From Rossellomorea aquimaris (GTDB taxonomy: Bacteria > Bacillota > Bacilli > Bacillales > Bacillaceae_B), in NCBI RefSeq assembly GCF_008180865.1, contig NZ_VTEX01000006.1:124281-188280 (forward strand): a stretch of DNA of 64,000 nucleotides, in the 5' to 3' direction. Below, piece by piece: positions 7,379-15,064 of the stretch (its first letter is position 1; each line of letters starts with the position of its first letter). Position numbers and translations under genes: made by a program. The notes below the pieces were generated by a model that saw only the letters and a program-made list of their open reading frames with translations, was not told the origin of the DNA and did not search any database.

Positions 7379-7954
7379 TTATGATTCTCCTTTTTCTAAA
7401 ATGGATTTTAATAAGCGTAAAGCTTTTCGATGGGTTTTGGAGATCGCTTGTTGTGATACGCTCAGCATTCTTGCGATTTCAGTATCAGATAATTCCTGCA
7501 CATAGGCTAAATCCAGGATATGCTTCTGTTTGTCGGTCAACGTTTTATAAGCCTGCAAGAGTTCTTCGTTCTCCACGCATTCCATTAAAGTCGAATAATT
7601 GGTAAAAAGCGCAATATCCGATGCCGGATCTGGAACAAGATCGACATACGATCCACCATCTTCATCCGCCTGGTTATCCAAGGTCAGAGGGTGTCGTTCG
7701 CTATACTTTCTTGTATGTTTGTCAAAGTTCACACTGTGAAAATAAAGGGATGAACTGACGTAAGAGGTAAACCGGATATCAAAATAATGGGCTTTAAAAG
7801 CTTCGTTTAAACGTTCTTCCCTACATGCACTGGGGTGACGTAAAAAATTTTCGACTAACTTCTGGTTATCCGATTGACTGATAAAGGACTCAACGGCTTT
7901 ATTCTGTTTGAGATGAGGATAATGACGATAAAATTCACTGACTAATGAATCCAT
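7379..7954 (-). CDS. sigO: SigO-like sigma factor subunit (region 4)
   Basis: A 191-residue protein with a sigma-70 region 4 helix-turn-helix at the C-terminus (LTDKQKHILDLAYVQELSDT, EIARMLSVSQQAISKTHRKA). The N-terminal part (FYRHYPHLKQNKAVESFI) and overall length resemble B. subtilis SigO/YvrI, which recognises the -35 element and works only with RsoA. The frame extends to TTG 7969, but GGTGGTG is correctly spaced for the ATG at 7954. The promoter region carries the motif shared with the lysis cassette, which suggests autoregulation. In B. subtilis SigO-RsoA answers acid or wall stress and drives oxdC and yvrJ. Here the linked targets appear to be wall hydrolases and a yvrJ-like gene. No YvrL-type anti-sigma factor is visible in the window. 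Confidence 0.8.
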   Translation of the reverse strand: MDSLVSEFYRHYPHLKQNKAVESFISQSDNQKLVENFLRHPSACREERLNEAFKAHYFDIRFTSYVSSSLYFHSVNFDKHTRKYSERHPLTLDNQADEDGGSYVDLVPDPASDIALFTNYSTLMECVENEELLQAYKTLTDKQKHILDLAYVQELSDTEIARMLSVSQQAISKTHRKALRLLKSILEKGES

Positions 7955-8030
7955 TTTTTTCACCACCAATAGAACGTATGTTCGATTTTAAAGTAAAAAA
8001 AAGAGGAGAAAAATCTCTCAGCTTTTACTT

Positions 8031-8064
8031 TATAAAGAAGTGGAAGGGGACCCTTTCCACAACC
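8031..8064 (-). promoter_or_regulatory. Promoter-like motif and dyad upstream of sigO
   Basis: Minus strand: GGTTGT (8064-8059), 18 bases, CTTCTTTATA (8040-8031), matching the block pair upstream of the M15 gene. The spacer (8041-8059) is itself a near-perfect dyad, TGGAAGGGG against CCCTTTCCA with one mismatch, a possible operator. Confidence 0.6.
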
Positions 8065-8249
8065 CTCTTCACTAATATCGTTCCATAGTACTATCTATTA
8101 AACCATATTTTACAGAATGAAGTAAGTGATGAATGCACTAATTTTTCCTGTTTATCCCTTATTAGCTGCAATTCTGATTTTAAAAAGGGGTTAGAGGGTA
8201 TTTTATATAATATAGTATACAATGGTGCATTCTCTAAGAAAGGGAAGTG

Positions 8250-8600
8250 ATGACTATGAGTGGTAAATGGATGTTCGCATTCCTTTTGGTGCCCTTATTA
8301 CTGAATGGATGTACTGCAGACGATCAGAGGAACGATCAAGATTCTACTGAAGTCAACTCGGATGTACCTGCTGGAGAAACCGAACAGCCAGCAAACAAGA
8401 TAGACGTTCTGGCCAACGATGAAAAGATCATCGAGATGTTAAAGAAGACCGGAGTCATAGCGGAAGACGCTTCACATGAAGAGATTGAAAAGGCCCTTCA
8501 AAAATACCTCCAAGATAAAAACAGTGACCAGCTGAACAATGAAAAAGAAAAGAAAAAATATATAGATAAGATCAAAAAGAAAATTCAAGAGGGCAGCTAG
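8250..8600 (+). CDS. Small lipoprotein of unknown function
   Basis: A 116-residue exported protein: a hydrophobic signal (KWMFAFLLVPLLL) ends in the lipobox LLNGC, giving a mature protein of about 97 residues. The mature part starts with an acidic linker (DDQRNDQDSTEVNSD) and ends with a predicted helix rich in Lys and Glu (EKEKKKYIDKIKKKIQEG). No family is recognised. AAAGGGA is placed for the ATG at 8250; GTG 8247 and ATG 8256 are alternatives. It is divergent from the sigO-like gene and shares a 295-base intergenic region with it, so it could be a sensor or target of that system, but nothing in its sequence shows this. A TATAAT box lies about 50 bases upstream. Confidence 0.75.
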   Translation: MTMSGKWMFAFLLVPLLLNGCTADDQRNDQDSTEVNSDVPAGETEQPANKIDVLANDEKIIEMLKKTGVIAEDASHEEIEKALQKYLQDKNSDQLNNEKEKKKYIDKIKKKIQEGS

Positions 8601-8621
8601 AAACCAAGAATGGGTTAACCG

Positions 8622-8652
8622 GGGCAAGGGTGAAAATCCTTGCCCGTTCTTT
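8622..8652 (+). terminator. Terminator after the lipoprotein gene
   Basis: GGGCAAGG (8622-8629) pairs perfectly with CCTTGCCC (8638-8645), loop 8, followed by GTTCTTTG. Confidence 0.75.
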
Positions 8653-8665
8653 GTTCAACCATGGA

Positions 8666-9460
8666 TCAGCGCATGACGCTTCCTCCTGAAATTTTGACCG
8701 ATTCCCCGACAATGTTTTCGGCTGCATCACTTAATAGATAGACAATGGTGTTCGCGACCTCAAGAGGGGAGGTCAATCTTCCTGAAGGAATGCTATCCTT
8801 TGCGATCTCCAATTGCTCCTCATAACTTCTGCCTTCACGTTCGCCTTTTGATTTAATTGCGCTTCTTCCCATATCAGTATCTACATAACCAGGGCAAATG
8901 GCATTCACTCGTATGTGGTTTTCAATCGCTTCATGGGCAAAGGCTTGTGTAAACCCGATTACGGCAAACTTGGAAGCACTGTACGCGCTATTCCCATGTG
9001 TCCCTCTCAATCCTGACAGGGAAGAGATATTGACGATGGAACCGCTTTTCTTATCCTTCATTTGGTTATAGACTGCCTGTGAGAGCTGAACCAGTGAGAA
9101 GTAGTTCAACTCCATGATATTTCTCAGGTCTTCCTCGGATAGACTCTCGACCATATCACCGCCGCCTATTCCGGCTGAGTTCACGAGACCTGTGATGGGA
9201 CCATGCTGTTTTCTTGCCGCCGGTAGAAGCTTTTCGCGATCTTCAGTGTTGGTAAGATCCGCTCTATATATGAAGACCTTGTCTGAGTCCCGGCATTCAT
9301 TTTTCAGTTGCTTCAGCTTCTCTTCATTTCTTCCTGTAATCGTCACCTTTGCGCCTGCCTGAACGGCTACTTTCGCCGTTTCAAATCCGATCCCGCCTGT
9401 CGCGCCTGTGATGAGGATATGCTGGTCTTTTAATGTGCTTTCGTGAAAAAGGAAACTCAT
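8666..9460 (-). CDS. Short-chain dehydrogenase/reductase (SDR, classical)
   Basis: A 264-residue NAD(P)-dependent oxidoreductase with a Rossmann fold. The cofactor motif is TGATGGIG (residues 18-25), NSAG is near residue 94, and the catalytic residues are Ser147/149, Tyr160 and Lys164 (YSASK). ICPGYVDTDM follows near residue 210. The open frame runs far upstream, but AAGGAGG precedes the ATG at 9460 at ideal spacing, and the upstream part is low-complexity intergenic DNA. The gene stands alone between a lipoprotein gene and a TetR gene on the same strand, with its own upstream region containing a phased repeat (9545-9616). Substrate is unknown. Confidence 0.9.
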   Translation of the reverse strand: MSFLFHESTLKDQHILITGATGGIGFETAKVAVQAGAKVTITGRNEEKLKQLKNECRDSDKVFIYRADLTNTEDREKLLPAARKQHGPITGLVNSAGIGGGDMVESLSEEDLRNIMELNYFSLVQLSQAVYNQMKDKKSGSIVNISSLSGLRGTHGNSAYSASKFAVIGFTQAFAHEAIENHIRVNAICPGYVDTDMGRSAIKSKGEREGRSYEEQLEIAKDSIPSGRLTSPLEVANTIVYLLSDAAENIVGESVKISGGSVMR

Positions 9461-9544
9461 TTCTCTACCTCCTTGTGATGTATAGTAGGTTTTACCCGTT
9501 TGGGGGAGGAGGAAAACGGGTGAAGGTGGGGTGGAATGTCGGTT

Positions 9545-9616
9545 TTGAAAATAAATGGTGGGGCATTGAAAATAATAGTGAAAGTTTGAAAATAAGCATG
9601 GTGAAATTGAAAATAA
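9545..9616. repeat. Micro-array A: four TTGAAAATAA copies at 20-21 bp
   Basis: TTGAAAATAA begins at 9545, 9566, 9586 and 9607 (steps 21, 20, 21). The spacers of 10-11 bases differ. It lies in the promoter-side region of the SDR gene, in phase with two helical turns. Confidence 0.85.
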
Positions 9617-9692
9617 AACCCTCATTGCATGAGCAAGACGAATGAAAACCTGCTTCCAGTATCCATTTTCAGTCCCGATGGTCACTTTACAG

Positions 9693-9728
9693 CCAAAAAA
9701 AAGAACCCCAAATCCCTCGTTTGGAGTC
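9693..9728 (-). terminator. Terminator of the TetR/ABC exporter operon
   Basis: Minus strand ACTCCAAA ... TTTGGGGT (one G-U pair) followed by TTCTTTTTTTT. It lies just downstream of the tetR stop codon. Confidence 0.8.
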
Positions 9729-9740
9729 CTTTCTTCACAT

Positions 9741-10388
9741 TTATCCCTTACCAATCCCATTCACAATCATCTGCACCGTCATGTCGATCTCCTTCTCATC
9801 ATCCCAATCCGCTTCAGGAAGGAAGAGGTACCTGACAAGCAACAATCCGAAGATACTCGTTGCCGAAAATCGCACGACAGTGTATGAAGGCAGGTCGATG
9901 ATCTGTCCCTTTTCTTTATAATGATCGACGAGCCTCACGAATTTCTCGATCACTTTTTCAGCGATATGCTCTTTGAATTGTTCCTTCAGCTCAGGATGAA
10001 AAGGGATTTCCTGTATCAAAATCTTAAATGCCGTCATGTTCTCTTTCAAAAATTCCTGCCGATTCAAAATCATCGCTTTCAGGAAATCTTCATACCGATC
10101 ATATTTCGCATCGAGCACTTTATTGAGATCCCGGATGACAAATGGAGCGATCAGCTTGGCCATCGTAGGGGATACAATCGAAAGAAGCAGGTCCTTCTTC
10201 GTTTTGTAGTGCCGGAAGATGGTTCCTTCTGCAACACCTGCTTTTTTTGCGATTTGACTGGTAGAGGTGGAAGCGTAGCCTTTTTCTGCAAACATTTCAA
10301 TGGCTGCCTCCACGATTTTTTGTTGCTTATCAGTCAGTGTTTCTTCCTGATCAAATAGCTGTTTAAATATCTTCTTTTCCTCAGTCAT
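9741..10388 (-). CDS. TetR family repressor of the adjacent ABC exporter
   Basis: A 215-residue TetR-type regulator. The N-terminal DNA-binding domain (about residues 20-70) includes KIVEAAIEMFAEKGYAST, then SQIAKKAGVAEGTIFRHYKT with the usual turn and YF/HY helix; the rest is a variable helical ligand domain. It is the third gene of the ATPase - permease - tetR operon, 34 bases after the permease gene. Two identical inverted 18-bp operators flank the operon promoter at 12181-12247, so autorepression and derepression by an exported compound is the likely scheme. The inducer is unknown. Confidence 0.9.
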   Translation of the reverse strand: MTEEKKIFKQLFDQEETLTDKQQKIVEAAIEMFAEKGYASTSTSQIAKKAGVAEGTIFRHYKTKKDLLLSIVSPTMAKLIAPFVIRDLNKVLDAKYDRYEDFLKAMILNRQEFLKENMTAFKILIQEIPFHPELKEQFKEHIAEKVIEKFVRLVDHYKEKGQIIDLPSYTVVRFSATSIFGLLLVRYLFLPEADWDDEKEIDMTVQMIVNGIGKG

Positions 10389-10422
10389 GCTTTAAACCCC
10401 TAACTTGTCGTTCATTACTTAC

Positions 10423-11454
10423 CTATATTTTACGGTATTTTCTGAGGGCTGCAACATTGAGAACGATAAAGAGGATAGAAAACCCAATCAATACCGATAA
10501 GTTAAAGAGCAAATCCTCAAGAGCAAATCCCCGTATCATCACATCTCTTAAAGCATCCGCAGCATAATATAGAGGGGTGATTGGACCGATCCAGCTCAGC
10601 CATTCAGAGATCGTATCTAAATTGAATAATCCTGAAAAGAATATCTGTGGTACGACCACAATCGGAATGAACTGCATCATCTGTAATTCATTCTTGGCAA
10701 AAGCCGATAGCAATATCCCAAGCGTCAAGGCCGTGAATGATAATGAAACAATGATGATCAATACATTGAAGAAGCTTCCTTCCATCATCATATCCAAAAC
10801 ATAGATGGCATACCAGGAAATCAAGGAAGCCTGAAGGAGGGTGACGATACCGAAACCAAGGACATAGCTTACGACCATTTCCCAAATCTTGATCGGGGAA
10901 GCAAGCAACCTCTCAAGTGTGCCTGTCGTTCTCTCTCTCAGGAAAGATACCCCGCTGATCAAAAAGACAAAGAAGAAGACGAAAAAGCCCAGAAGGACTG
11001 GTCCAAAGGAGTCAAACATCTCCATGTCCCCGCTTCCGTACACGTACTCAATCTGATCTGATAGCTTTTGAGAGTCGGCGGGAAACAAAGTTTGAATTTT
11101 TTTCATTACAGCCCCGTTGACAGTGTGGTCACTTCCTTCGATGACAATCGAAGGGGAAGTAGAGTCCTCGAATGATATATAGCCATCCAGTTCACCATCT
11201 TTAATGTCTTTCAAGGCCTTATCGGAACTCGCATAAGATTGAAAATCCTTCGTATCGAATTTAGATTCCAGTTGCTGTGGCAGATCGACAATCGCCACCT
11301 TTGCATCGTAATCATCAGAGTTAAATACGAGCGACAGCATGCTGAGTATCAATAATGGAGCTAAAAACATCAAAGCCAATGTTCGTTTGTCCCTGAGGAG
11401 CTGTTGAAGAATCCGAATGACAAAACCTCTAATCCGCAATGGAAACACCCCCAT
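10423..11454 (-). CDS. ABC-2 type transporter permease (drug export type)
   Basis: A membrane protein of about 340 residues of the ABC2_membrane_3 type. One helix lies near the N-terminus (LALMFLAPLLILSMLSLVF), then a large outside domain of about 130 residues, then five or six helices at the C-terminus. The conserved LRERTTGTLERLLASPI segment and the late YYAADALRDVMIRG are typical. It pairs with the ATPase encoded just upstream, overlapping it by 26 bases. Start is uncertain: ATG 11454 has no clear ribosome binding site, while a TTG about 15 bases downstream follows GGGGGTG at good spacing. Substrate unknown; export of lipophilic drugs or wall components is typical for the family. Confidence 0.88.
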   Translation of the reverse strand: MGVFPLRIRGFVIRILQQLLRDKRTLALMFLAPLLILSMLSLVFNSDDYDAKVAIVDLPQQLESKFDTKDFQSYASSDKALKDIKDGELDGYISFEDSTSPSIVIEGSDHTVNGAVMKKIQTLFPADSQKLSDQIEYVYGSGDMEMFDSFGPVLLGFFVFFFVFLISGVSFLRERTTGTLERLLASPIKIWEMVVSYVLGFGIVTLLQASLISWYAIYVLDMMMEGSFFNVLIIIVSLSFTALTLGILLSAFAKNELQMMQFIPIVVVPQIFFSGLFNLDTISEWLSWIGPITPLYYAADALRDVMIRGFALEDLLFNLSVLIGFSILFIVLNVAALRKYRKI

Positions 11455-12157
11455 TTTTCAAAAATACTTCTTCAATCGAAGTCACCCCATAGGTTTCTTT
11501 AATAGCATCAGGCGTATCGCTTGAAATGATTTCGCCATGCTGCAGGAGGCCCAGCCGGTCACATCTTTCTGCCTCATCCATCACATGGGTTGTAATGATA
11601 AGGGTTCTGCCTTCTTCCTTAAGACGGTGAAAGCTATCCCATATTTCCTTTCTTAAAACGGGATCGATCCCGACAGTCGGTTCATCTAAAAATAAGACTT
11701 CAGGGTCATGCAGAAGGGCAATGGCAAGGGAAAGCCTCCTTTTCATTCCTCCTGAGTATTGATGGACAGGCTTATAAAGGTGATCAAGTAAATCTACGAT
11801 CGTCATTACTTTTTCAATTTGTTCGTTTCGTTTCGGTTTCTTTAATCCATAGAGAGAAGCCATGAAAGATAAATTTTCCTTTGCTGTCAGCTCATCATAT
11901 AGGGCGTCTGATTGAGCCATATATCCGATGGTCGGGTACAGATCTTTTGCTTTCAGCTTGTTCCCTTTGAAGGTTACACTCCCTGTCGATGGGGTTTCGA
12001 GTCCGATCATTAGCTTGATCAATGTCGTTTTGCCCGAGCCAGAGGGTCCTAATAGTCCATAGATATCGCCTTTTGGGATGTTGAGAGAAACGTTTTTTAA
12101 CACTTCTTGAGGGCCGAATGACTTGGACAGCCCGTTCAATTGGATGATGGAATTCAA
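11429..12157 (-). CDS. ABC transporter ATP-binding protein
   Basis: A 242-residue nucleotide-binding subunit of an ABC-2 exporter. Walker A is GPSGSGKTT, the Q-loop is GYMAQSD, the signature is YSGGMKRRLSLA, Walker B is VLFLDEP, and the H-loop is ITTHVMDEAERCDR. The frame opens at GTG 12166, but AAAGGTG overlaps it; TTG 12157 lies 8 bases after that motif and is preferred. It is first in the operon, followed by the overlapping permease and tetR. Transcription starts from the operator-flanked promoter at 12202-12230. Confidence 0.92.
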   Translation of the reverse strand: MNSIIQLNGLSKSFGPQEVLKNVSLNIPKGDIYGLLGPSGSGKTTLIKLMIGLETPSTGSVTFKGNKLKAKDLYPTIGYMAQSDALYDELTAKENLSFMASLYGLKKPKRNEQIEKVMTIVDLLDHLYKPVHQYSGGMKRRLSLAIALLHDPEVLFLDEPTVGIDPVLRKEIWDSFHRLKEEGRTLIITTHVMDEAERCDRLGLLQHGEIISSDTPDAIKETYGVTSIEEVFLKNGGVSIAD

Positions 12158-12180
12158 TTGAATCACACCTTTCTGAAGGT

Positions 12181-12247
12181 AATGAGTGATTACTCACTAT
12201 TAATATAAAGTATGCCGGGTGAATTGTAAAGTGAGTAATCACTCATT
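12181..12247 (-). promoter_or_regulatory. Exporter promoter flanked by two inverted TetR operators
   Basis: AATGAGTGATTACTCACT (12181-12198) and its exact reverse complement (12230-12247) lie 49 bases apart. Each contains a near-palindrome TGAGT-N4-ACTCA. Between them on the minus strand is a SigA-type promoter, TTTACA (12230-12225), 17 bases, TATATT (12207-12202). One operator abuts the -35 and the other covers the start-site region. Confidence 0.85.
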
Positions 12248-12298
12248 AATTGGTTATATTTATTCTATTCACAAACCGATACCTTAGAAGAGCACAAT

Positions 12299-12329
12299 AA
12301 AAAAAGAGCTTGAGCAAAGCCCAAACTCT
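12299..12329 (-). terminator. Terminator of the bacillithiol genes
   Basis: Minus strand AGAG-TTTGGGC-TTT-GCTCAAG-CTCT stem followed by T7. It sits just after the bshB2 stop codon. Confidence 0.8.
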
Positions 12330-12340
12330 TATTACAATCA

Positions 12341-13024
12341 TTATTCCACTGTGTCATTTTCCCATTGATAGCTCCAGAATCGCTCAACAGTCACCCATTT
12401 TAATGCTTCAGGGTCATTTTGCTGAATGCCTTTTTCTAAATCCTTGAGCATCCATGCTGTTTGGGAGATATGTGCCTTCATGGCATCGATTTTTTGATCT
12501 TTAACTGGTGTGATATCAATAAGGATATCCGGCTGTCCCAACGCTTCCTCACAATTCTTGGAGAAGGCAAGGCAGTGGAGCTTCGGTCTTGATGCTTTCG
12601 GAAGGCGTCGAACGGCACGAACGACGGCTCTTGCTGTTGCTTCGTGATCCGGGTGAACGGAGTAGTCGGGATAGAAGGTAATGATGAGTGAAGGGTTCAA
12701 TTCTTCAATTAACTCAGTCACCATGTTGGACAGCTTTTCATCATTTTCAAATTCAAGGGTTTTATCCCGGTATCCCATCATGCGTAAATCCTGTATTCCC
12801 ATAACATCGGCCGCTTTTTGAAGTTCTTTTTTACGAATCAGTGGAAGCGACTCTCTTGTTGCGAAGGGTGGGTTACCTAAGTTTCTTCCCATTTCCCCTA
12901 ATGTGAGGCAGGCGTAGGTAACAGGCGTTCCATTATTCACGTGGGTGGAAATGGTTCCTGACACACCAAATGCTTCATCATCGGGGTGGGGAAAGATGAC
13001 AAGTACTTGTCTTTCTTTTTCCAT
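12341..13024 (-). CDS. bshB2: Bacillithiol biosynthesis deacetylase BshB2
   Basis: A 227-residue zinc-dependent LmbE/PIG-L deacetylase that removes acetate from GlcNAc-malate during bacillithiol synthesis. It can also act on bacillithiol conjugates. Zinc motif PHPDDEAFG is near residue 12 and the second HPDHEA near residue 120; GEMGRNLGNPPFATRESLP is typical of the BshB group. The pairing with a yojF gene 33 bases upstream matches the B. subtilis yojF-yojG (bshB2) pair, which separates it from BshB1. GAGAGG precedes the ATG. Cytoplasmic. Confidence 0.9.
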   Translation of the reverse strand: MEKERQVLVIFPHPDDEAFGVSGTISTHVNNGTPVTYACLTLGEMGRNLGNPPFATRESLPLIRKKELQKAADVMGIQDLRMMGYRDKTLEFENDEKLSNMVTELIEELNPSLIITFYPDYSVHPDHEATARAVVRAVRRLPKASRPKLHCLAFSKNCEEALGQPDILIDITPVKDQKIDAMKAHISQTAWMLKDLEKGIQQNDPEALKWVTVERFWSYQWENDTVE

Positions 13025-13057
13025 TTTGACCTCTCCTTTTATATAGATTCAAGTGGT

Positions 13058-13405
13058 TTAGTTGAAAGGTGTAGGGCTGATTTCAAGGGCTACGGCCAGT
13101 TTCCCGTCCCCGCCGTGACCTGCAAGTAACAAGCGTCCTTGTTCATCAAATTCATAATGAGTCAGTCCTTCAGCATATATCCAGCCGATTTCAATTTTCA
13201 AACCGACACGGTAGGGTCCGTCCCCGATGATCTTCCCGTGCTCATAGTTGACTTTCGCGTTGCGGATATAGGCTCCGGCTGAAAAGAAGCCCTCATTAAA
13301 GTGAGATGCATAGGCTCCGTTGGTGGTTTCTAAATGTATATAAACGTCCTGACGGGCAAGCTGGGTAATGATCCCTTGCACATCAGCAATCTTGATCGGT
13401 TCCAT
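13058..13405 (-). CDS. yojF: YojF family protein (DUF1806)
   Basis: A 115-residue soluble protein, MEPIKIADVQGIITQLARQD, with a central beta-rich region (GAYIRNAKVNYEHGKIIGDG, PYRVGLKIEIGWIYAEGLTH). It matches YojF, a conserved partner of BshB2 with unknown biochemical role. AAGGAGG precedes the ATG. It is the first gene of the two-gene unit with bshB2, which suggests a part in bacillithiol metabolism or detoxification; that is inference from context. Confidence 0.85.
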   Translation of the reverse strand: MEPIKIADVQGIITQLARQDVYIHLETTNGAYASHFNEGFFSAGAYIRNAKVNYEHGKIIGDGPYRVGLKIEIGWIYAEGLTHYEFDEQGRLLLAGHGGDGKLAVALEISPTPFN

Positions 13406-13534
13406 TCTTTTTCCTCCTTAAATACAGAAAAGACTCTTAACCATTATGTACTATCTTACTAAAATTCATGAATGAATGCGAAAAGTATGATTGGGGGAGG
13501 GGCGTACTTTTTGGAAGGTCCGTCCCTCAAAAAA

Positions 13535-13572
13535 AGTGCCAGGCACGAGATCATTCTTTCGTGCCTGGCACT
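13535..13572 (-). terminator. Terminator of pdxK, TGCCAGGCAC-type stem
   Basis: AGTGCCAGGCACGA (13535-13548) pairs perfectly with TCGTGCCTGGCACT (13559-13572), and on the minus strand T7 follows. The stem belongs to the (G)TGCC(A/T)GGCAC word family seen at other intergenic loci in this window. AGGTCCGTCCCT lies just beyond it at 13516-13527. Confidence 0.9.
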
Positions 13573-13581
13573 AGCCGGTAA

Positions 13582-14391
13582 TTATTTTTCATGACGATTG
13601 TAAGCCCCGTGCATAACCGGGCCTACGTATTCGTTCAGTTTGAATCCGTGTTTGATGGCTGCCGTTACGAAGGTTTTCGCGTTTTGAACAGCTTCTTTCA
13701 CGTCTTGTCCATTTGCAAGGTTTGATGTGATGGCTGCTGCGAATGTACAACCGGCACCGTGGTTATAAGTTGTTGCTACTTTCTCTTCTTCAAGTAGAGT
13801 GAAATCGTTTCCGTCATAGAATAGATCAAGAGCTTTGTCATGCTGTAATTGCTTTCCGCCCTTGATGACAACATTTTTCGCTCCAAGGTCGTGGATTTTC
13901 TTTGCGGCTACCTTCATTTCATCAATGGTTTTGATCGGACCTGACCCGGCAAGCTGACCTGCTTCGAACAGGTTAGGAGTCACTACGGTAGCGCGCTTAA
14001 GCAAGTGCTCTCTCATGGCATCTGTTGTTTCAGGGTTTAATACTTCATTTTCGCCCTTACATACCATTACAGGGTCGATGACGACTTTATCCAAACCGAA
14101 AGCATCGATTTTCTTCGCTGCAAGCTCAATGATCTCAACTGTACCGAGCATGCCTGTTTTCATTGCATCGATTCCGACAGAAAGAACAGTTTCCAGTTGT
14201 GATTCCAATGTATCAATGGATAATGGATGAACCTGGTGGTGCCAATGGTTATTCGGATCCATCGTAACAACCGTTGTAAGAGCCGTCATGCCATACACGC
14301 CATGCTCCTGGAATGTTTTAAGATCTGCTTGGATTCCGGCTCCACCGCTTGTATCGGAACCAGCGATCGTCAGGGTTTTTTTCAATGTCAT
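13582..14391 (-). CDS. pdxK: Pyridoxal kinase PdxK (ThiD-like ribokinase family)
   Basis: A 269-residue kinase that phosphorylates pyridoxine, pyridoxal or hydroxymethylpyrimidine, giving PLP or HMP-phosphate. It has N-terminal [35 protein letters not shown] in the middle, [10 protein letters not shown], and the anion-hole/catalytic [12 protein letters not shown] (Cys of the PdxK/ThiD group and adjacent base). Position near ung and length match B. subtilis PdxK (YwdB) rather than ThiD in the thiazole cluster, although the two are hard to separate by sequence alone. GGAGGAATGCAACT precedes the ATG. Monocistronic with a strong terminator. Confidence 0.85.
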   Translation of the reverse strand: MTLKKTLTIAGSDTSGGAGIQADLKTFQEHGVYGMTALTTVVTMDPNNHWHHQVHPLSIDTLESQLETVLSVGIDAMKTGMLGTVEIIELAAKKIDAFGLDKVVIDPVMVCKGENEVLNPETTDAMREHLLKRATVVTPNLFEAGQLAGSGPIKTIDEMKVAAKKIHDLGAKNVVIKGGKQLQHDKALDLFYDGNDFTLLEEEKVATTYNHGAGCTFAAAITSNLANGQDVKEAVQNAKTFVTAAIKHGFKLNEYVGPVMHGAYNRHEK

Positions 14392-14497
14392 AGTTGCATT
14401 CCTCCTTAGAAAGTAACTCTTTATAATTGTAAAAGTCTGACTAAAGAATATAATAACGGACGGGTAAATACAAATTCTTTTGACTATGGCTGTTTAC

Positions 14498-14536
14498 AAA
14501 AAAAGACGCCGGGAATGATATCCTCGACGCCTTTTT
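14498..14536 (-). terminator. Terminator of the general stress gene
   Basis: Minus strand AGGCGTCGAGGAT ... ATTCCCGGCGTCT stem with a few mismatches, followed by T7. Confidence 0.85.
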
Positions 14537-14558
14537 GGATTGGATGAATCGTTAAAAC

Positions 14559-14909
14559 TTAGAATGGTTTCGCATCATTATTTGTTGCTTCCTTGGAAGC
14601 GACGATGACAAGCTTTCCTTTATCGAGTTCTTCTTCATAGACATCTGCTTCTGCCTGATTCATCCCTACTGACTTCATTTTCGAACGTAATTCGTCTCCG
14701 CGGCTGTTGAATAAATTACTCATGGACTCAATGATTCCTTGTTCTTTTATACCGGTGGATTCCGTATGGGTTGCTTCTGTGATATGTTCAGAACGATGTT
14801 TGTCATGGGCGAACACATAGATTTCATCTTTAGAGTAACCTTCACTTGTAAACATTTCTATTTCTCTTTTCGCTTCTACTACATTTTCAGCTGTTTGAAC
14901 TTTATACAT
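14559..14909 (-). CDS. General stress protein, YflT (17M) family
   Basis: A 116-residue soluble protein with the YflT domain (MYKVQTAENVVEAKREIEMF, then GYSKDEIYVFAHDKHRSEHI near residue 25) and an acidic-basic C-terminus. Members are SigB-dependent general stress proteins of unknown activity. Three in-frame starts exist; GGAGG is 8 bases before the ATG at 14909 and overlaps the upstream ones, so 14909 is chosen. A SigB-type promoter at 14952-14976 supports the stress assignment from the DNA side. Confidence 0.85.
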   Translation of the reverse strand: MYKVQTAENVVEAKREIEMFTSEGYSKDEIYVFAHDKHRSEHITEATHTESTGIKEQGIIESMSNLFNSRGDELRSKMKSVGMNQAEADVYEEELDKGKLVIVASKEATNNDAKPF

Positions 14910-14951
14910 AATCATTACCTCCACTTTTAATTTAATGTCTTGTTCCTTCTT

Positions 14952-14976
14952 TTCCCGGTTGTGCAGAAATAAAACT
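14952..14976 (-). promoter_or_regulatory. SigB-type promoter
   Basis: Minus strand GTTTTA (14976-14971), 13 bases, GGGAAA (14957-14952). The consensus for Bacillus SigB is GTTTAA N12-15 GGGWAW. It lies about 43 bases upstream of the stress gene start. Confidence 0.75.
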
Positions 14977-15064
14977 TTCCATAATATAGAAATACTTTTG
15001 AGAGAATAATTGTTTCCAAGATTCTACATTATTTCCTATAATAGAAGAGAGGAAGGTGAAGCAT

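Noticed and set aside
5397..7954. Prophage remnant
   Set aside because: No integrase, portal, capsid, tail or attachment sequences are near; the only phage-like genes are the hydrolases and small membrane proteins, and a terminator and shared promoter motif organise them.
9461..9760. A 100-codon upstream extension of the SDR gene
   Set aside because: AAGGAGG and the Rossmann motif position fix the start at 9460; the extension crosses micro-array A and has no family match.
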